Positions 11,629-14,072 of a stretch of DNA of 14,072 nt are shown here, one piece after another. The translations under genes and the position numbers were made by a program. Numbering within the stretch: the first letter of the stretch is position 1; the number at the start of each line of letters is the position of its first letter. A model generated the notes under the pieces. That model was given only the letters and a program-made list of their open reading frames with translations, did no database searches and was not told the origin of the DNA. This DNA is from JAGPHI01 sp036661035 (GTDB taxonomy: Bacteria > Bacillota > Clostridia > Oscillospirales > Ruminococcaceae). The stretch spans positions 1 to 14,072 of the forward strand of contig JAVWZM010000060.1 in NCBI GenBank assembly GCA_036661035.1. The letters are read 5' to 3'.

Positions 11629-12258
11629 GTGGAATTTATCGAAAGCGTTAAAACCAAACAGCGCATATTGGATTATTCGTTGCAGCTTTTCTCTTGCGAT
11701 GGATTTAGCGGCGTGTCTATGCGCAATATTGCCGCGGCTGTGGGCGTAAAGGAAAGCTCGTTATATAAGCATTTTCAGTCTAAACAGGCGATATTCGACG
11801 CAATCTTGCTGCAAATGAACGAAAGCATTAAGCTTGCCATGGCAGGCCTTGCGGATAAAAACGACAATCCTCACGAGGGCAGTATCATAACAGGTGAGGA
11901 GCTTACATGGATGTGTACAGGGCTGTACATGTATTTTTTGCAAGACGAAAGCGTGGCGGCATTTAGGCGCATGCTAACCTTAGAGCAATACAAAAGCCCA
12001 AAGGCGGCAGAAATATTCAAATCTCAATTTTTTGATATGCCTATTGCATATTATGCAAATATTTTCAATGTGCTTTTAGCCCGTGGCATTATTCCCTATG
12101 CCGATGCGCAGTTTTTGGCGTTGGAATTTTATTCCCCTGTGTTTTTTTTATTATGCCGCGGCGATACAGACAAAGAATATCGTAAGGCATCGCTCAAAAT
12201 ATTGGAAGAACACGTTAATGCGTTTTATAAGCAATATTGCAAAAAGCAAGATAAATAG
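11629..12258 (+). CDS. TetR/AcrR family transcriptional regulator
   Basis: The 209-residue protein has the TetR DNA-binding domain at about residues 8-55. Helix 1 is TKQRILDYSLQLFSCDGF, followed by SVSMRNIAAAVGVKESSLYKHF with the recognition helix near 42-50. The C-terminal all-helical domain (about 60-205) would bind an unknown ligand and mediate dimerisation. TetR proteins usually repress adjacent or own genes; the target here is not evident, with cls upstream the only close neighbour. The frame opens at GTG 11629, which has no ribosome site upstream. A TATAAT ends 6 bases before it, so a leaderless transcript is possible. Alternatively GAGGTGGA (11627-11634) is itself the ribosome site for a rare start such as ATC at 11638. 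A strong terminator follows at 12296. Confidence 0.88.
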   Translation: MEFIESVKTKQRILDYSLQLFSCDGFSGVSMRNIAAAVGVKESSLYKHFQSKQAIFDAILLQMNESIKLAMAGLADKNDNPHEGSIITGEELTWMCTGLYMYFLQDESVAAFRRMLTLEQYKSPKAAEIFKSQFFDMPIAYYANIFNVLLARGIIPYADAQFLALEFYSPVFFLLCRGDTDKEYRKASLKILEEHVNAFYKQYCKKQDK

Positions 12259-12295
12259 CTTTGTGGACATCTTGCTGCTATAGGGTTAACCCGAA

Positions 12296-12357
12296 AAAGC
12301 TGTTCCCCATAAGCCGACGATAGCGGCTTATTGGGGAACAGCTTTATTTTATATTTT
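12296..12357. terminator. Strong bidirectional terminator between tetR and the DUF1846 gene
   Basis: A 21-pair stem with a single bulged T (12296-12316 with 12324-12345) and a 7-base loop is followed by ATTTTATATTTT on plus and TTTTTCGG on minus. It separates two convergent genes. Confidence 0.9.
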
Positions 12358-12399
12358 ATTTAAGCATAAACAGCACTTAACATTAGCACTTTAGTATAA

Positions 12400-12463
12400 G
12401 CCAAGCACAAGCTAGTCATTAAGCTTGTGCTTAGGCTAATCACAAGCTAATTATTAAGCCAAG
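12400..12463. repeat. Palindromic and direct repeat cluster
   Basis: AAGCACAAGCT (12403-12413) pairs perfectly with AGCTTGTGCTT (12422-12432), extended by GCC/GGC outside. CACAAGCTA, then ATTAAGC, is then repeated directly 34 bases further on (12407 and 12441). No T tract follows, so it is not a typical terminator. It lies in the 245-base gap after tetR that otherwise holds only the terminator. Confidence 0.5.
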
Positions 12464-12504
12464 CAGCAACCTGTTATATTCACAATTACGCAGCTATTGC
12501 AAAA

Positions 12505-13986
12505 TCAGAAATATAAATCCTTGCTGGGATATTCAGCCTCGCAGGTTAAGCGCACACCAAGCTTGCGCAGGGTACCCTCGTCGCCCGAATGCAGCATTAC
12601 AGTGGAGTGCATTTCGCAGTCGCGCAGCTTTGGCAGCATGTCCATGGCTATTTTCGTCATGGCGTTGGTGGCGGCGGTAATGGATAATGCGGCAAGCACA
12701 TCATCTACCTTTAACACGCTTGAACGGCTGCCGAGAATATCTATTTTAAGCTTTAATATAGGCTCTAATATTATGGGGCTGATAAGGGTAAGCTTGTCGT
12801 TTATATCGGCAAGCATCTTTATGGCGTTTAATACGCAAGAGGAGGACGCGCTCATAAGGCTGGACGCCTTGCCTGTAACAATGCGCCCATCGGGCAGCAT
12901 CAGCGCAGCGGCAGATACGCCGGCGGTTTCCGCCTTGTTGATAGCAGGTGTTACAACAGGCCTATCCTCGGGGCGCAGAGATAGCTGCTGCATAATCATG
13001 GCTATTTTATCCACGGCACCCTCGGCGCCCTTGCCCTGCTTATGGTCGCAAAGAGCCTTGTAATATCGGCGGATAATCTCTTGGCTTGCAGCCTCGCGGC
13101 ATACCTCGTCGTCGGAAATAGCATAGCCTGCCATGTTTACGCCCATATCGGTAGGCGAGCGGTATATTTCGGCTTTGCCCGTAATGCGCGAAAGCATGGT
13201 GCGAACAATGGGAAACGCCTCCACATCGCGGTTGTAATTAACAGTGGTTTTATTGTATGCCTCAAGGTGGAACGGATCTATCATATTCACATCTGCCAAA
13301 TCTGCCGTGGCTGCCTCGTATGCCAGATTAACAGGGTGCTTTAAGGGCAAATTCCAAATAGGGAAGGTTTCAAACTTGGCGTAGCCTGCCAAGTTGCCCT
13401 TGCGCGTTTCGTGGTAAATTTGCGAAAGGCAGGTGGCAAGCTTGCCGGAGCCGGGGCCCGGGGCTGTAACCACAACAAGCGGCTTTGTGGTTTCTATAAA
13501 AGAGTTGGAGCCATAGCCCTCATCGGAGCAAATAAATTCTATATTTGTGGGGTAGCCTTTAATGGGCTTATGAATGTAGTTTTTAACGCCGCGCATTGTA
13601 AGCTTTGCGGCAAAGGCATCAGCGGCAGATTGGCCTGTATACTGGGTGATAACAACGCTGTTTACTGAAATATCCATATGGGTAATATCGTCTATTAAGC
13701 GCAGTACTTCCATATCGTAGCTTATGCCAAGGTCTGCACGCACCTTAGTTTTTTCAATATCGCCTGCAGATACGCAAAAGATAATCTCCGTTTGCTCGCG
13801 CAGCTCATATAAAAGGCGTATTTTCCCGTTTACATCAAAGCCGGGCAGTACACGCGCGGCGTGATAATCGTCGAAAAGCTTACCTCCAAATTCAAGATAA
13901 AGCTTTCCTTTAAATTGCTCGATGCGCTCTAGAATGTGTTTTTTCTGCTTTTCAATGTAAATTGAATTGTCAAAGCCCTGCTTCAT
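12505..13986 (-). CDS. DUF1846 (UPF0371) family protein
   Basis: The 493-residue protein matches the DUF1846 family along its length: KQGFDNSIYIEKQKKHILER near the N-terminus, KLYLEFGGKLFDDYHAARVLPGF, and a P-loop-like APGPGSGK (about 175-182). Further on are NYNRDVEAFPIV and SPTDMGVNMAGY. Its biochemical function is not established. The GPGSGK loop hints at nucleotide or phosphate binding, but this is inference. No signal or membrane helix is seen, so it should be cytoplasmic. ATG 13986 is preferred over an in-frame GTG at 13995, because AAGGGG lies 8 bases before the ATG and directly abuts the GTG. No convincing promoter is visible in the remaining 86 bases, which contain only a 7-base inverted repeat (ACAGCAA/TTGCTGT). 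It ends toward the palindromic cluster and shared terminator. Confidence 0.9.
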   Translation of the reverse strand: MKQGFDNSIYIEKQKKHILERIEQFKGKLYLEFGGKLFDDYHAARVLPGFDVNGKIRLLYELREQTEIIFCVSAGDIEKTKVRADLGISYDMEVLRLIDDITHMDISVNSVVITQYTGQSAADAFAAKLTMRGVKNYIHKPIKGYPTNIEFICSDEGYGSNSFIETTKPLVVVTAPGPGSGKLATCLSQIYHETRKGNLAGYAKFETFPIWNLPLKHPVNLAYEAATADLADVNMIDPFHLEAYNKTTVNYNRDVEAFPIVRTMLSRITGKAEIYRSPTDMGVNMAGYAISDDEVCREAASQEIIRRYYKALCDHKQGKGAEGAVDKIAMIMQQLSLRPEDRPVVTPAINKAETAGVSAAALMLPDGRIVTGKASSLMSASSSCVLNAIKMLADINDKLTLISPIILEPILKLKIDILGSRSSVLKVDDVLAALSITAATNAMTKIAMDMLPKLRDCEMHSTVMLHSGDEGTLRKLGVRLTCEAEYPSKDLYF

Positions 13987-14072
13987 ACTTCCCACCCCTT
14001 AAAACGTCTGTTTACAGCAATTTTACTTTTGATTATCCTACTAAAAGTCCCATCTTTGCTGTATGCAACTTG

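Noticed and set aside
13987..14072. Promoter or second gene at the right edge
   Set aside because: There is no consensus -35/-10 pair at proper spacing and no open frame; only a 7-base inverted repeat is visible.

Overview
The window looks like chromosome of a low-to-moderate GC Firmicute of class Clostridia. The signs are strong purine-rich ribosome binding sites, frequent TTG and GTG starts, sigma-A-type promoters, a CheV chemotaxis protein, a DUF1292 protein, a single-domain LUD lactate-utilisation protein, a DUF1846 protein and a Firmicutes-type 6S RNA. I cannot name genus or species. Most coding sequences are ordinary housekeeping or cell-envelope genes. The unusual content is in the intergenic DNA.

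Layout. At the far left, a minus-strand gene fragment with a hairpin-bearing leader abuts the 3' end of a tRNA-Arg(ACG) gene. This is the arrangement expected where an integrative element has inserted at a tRNA, although no integrase is visible. Next come a Nudix hydrolase (minus), a membrane-anchored NERD-domain protein (plus), and a 385-base gap holding a candidate small RNA whose unpaired part carries a CCTCCT anti-Shine-Dalgarno motif. A likely two-gene envelope operon follows (polysaccharide deacetylase then bactofilin), converging through a bidirectional terminator on cheV (minus).

The middle holds an NAD(P)H-hydrate dehydratase (plus), a frameshifted putative ABC-transporter type IV membrane protein (minus) and a LUD-domain protein (plus). 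After these is about 500 bases without protein genes. It contains three degenerate 40-base tandem repeats, a 6S RNA gene (minus) with promoter and terminator, and a cluster of TGCGCA palindromes. A DUF1292 gene (minus) is bracketed by two inverted copies of a roughly 90-base structured element. One copy lies just after its stop codon, facing the 6S promoter. The other forms the leader of the cyclophilin-type lipoprotein gene.

The right part carries cardiolipin synthase (plus), a MITE-like insertion with 12-base direct repeats, a TetR regulator (plus), a very strong bidirectional terminator, a palindromic repeat cluster, and a DUF1846 gene (minus).

How the genes fit together. Several products act at the envelope: the deacetylase modifies peptidoglycan or a related glycan, bactofilin is a membrane-associated scaffold, cardiolipin synthase makes membrane lipid, and the lipoprotein isomerase folds exported proteins. 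CheV links to chemotaxis, but no other motility genes are in view. The strongest candidates for something undescribed are the paired element around the DUF1292 gene, the C-rich small RNA, and the MITE-like insertion that appears to have supplied the tetR promoter region.
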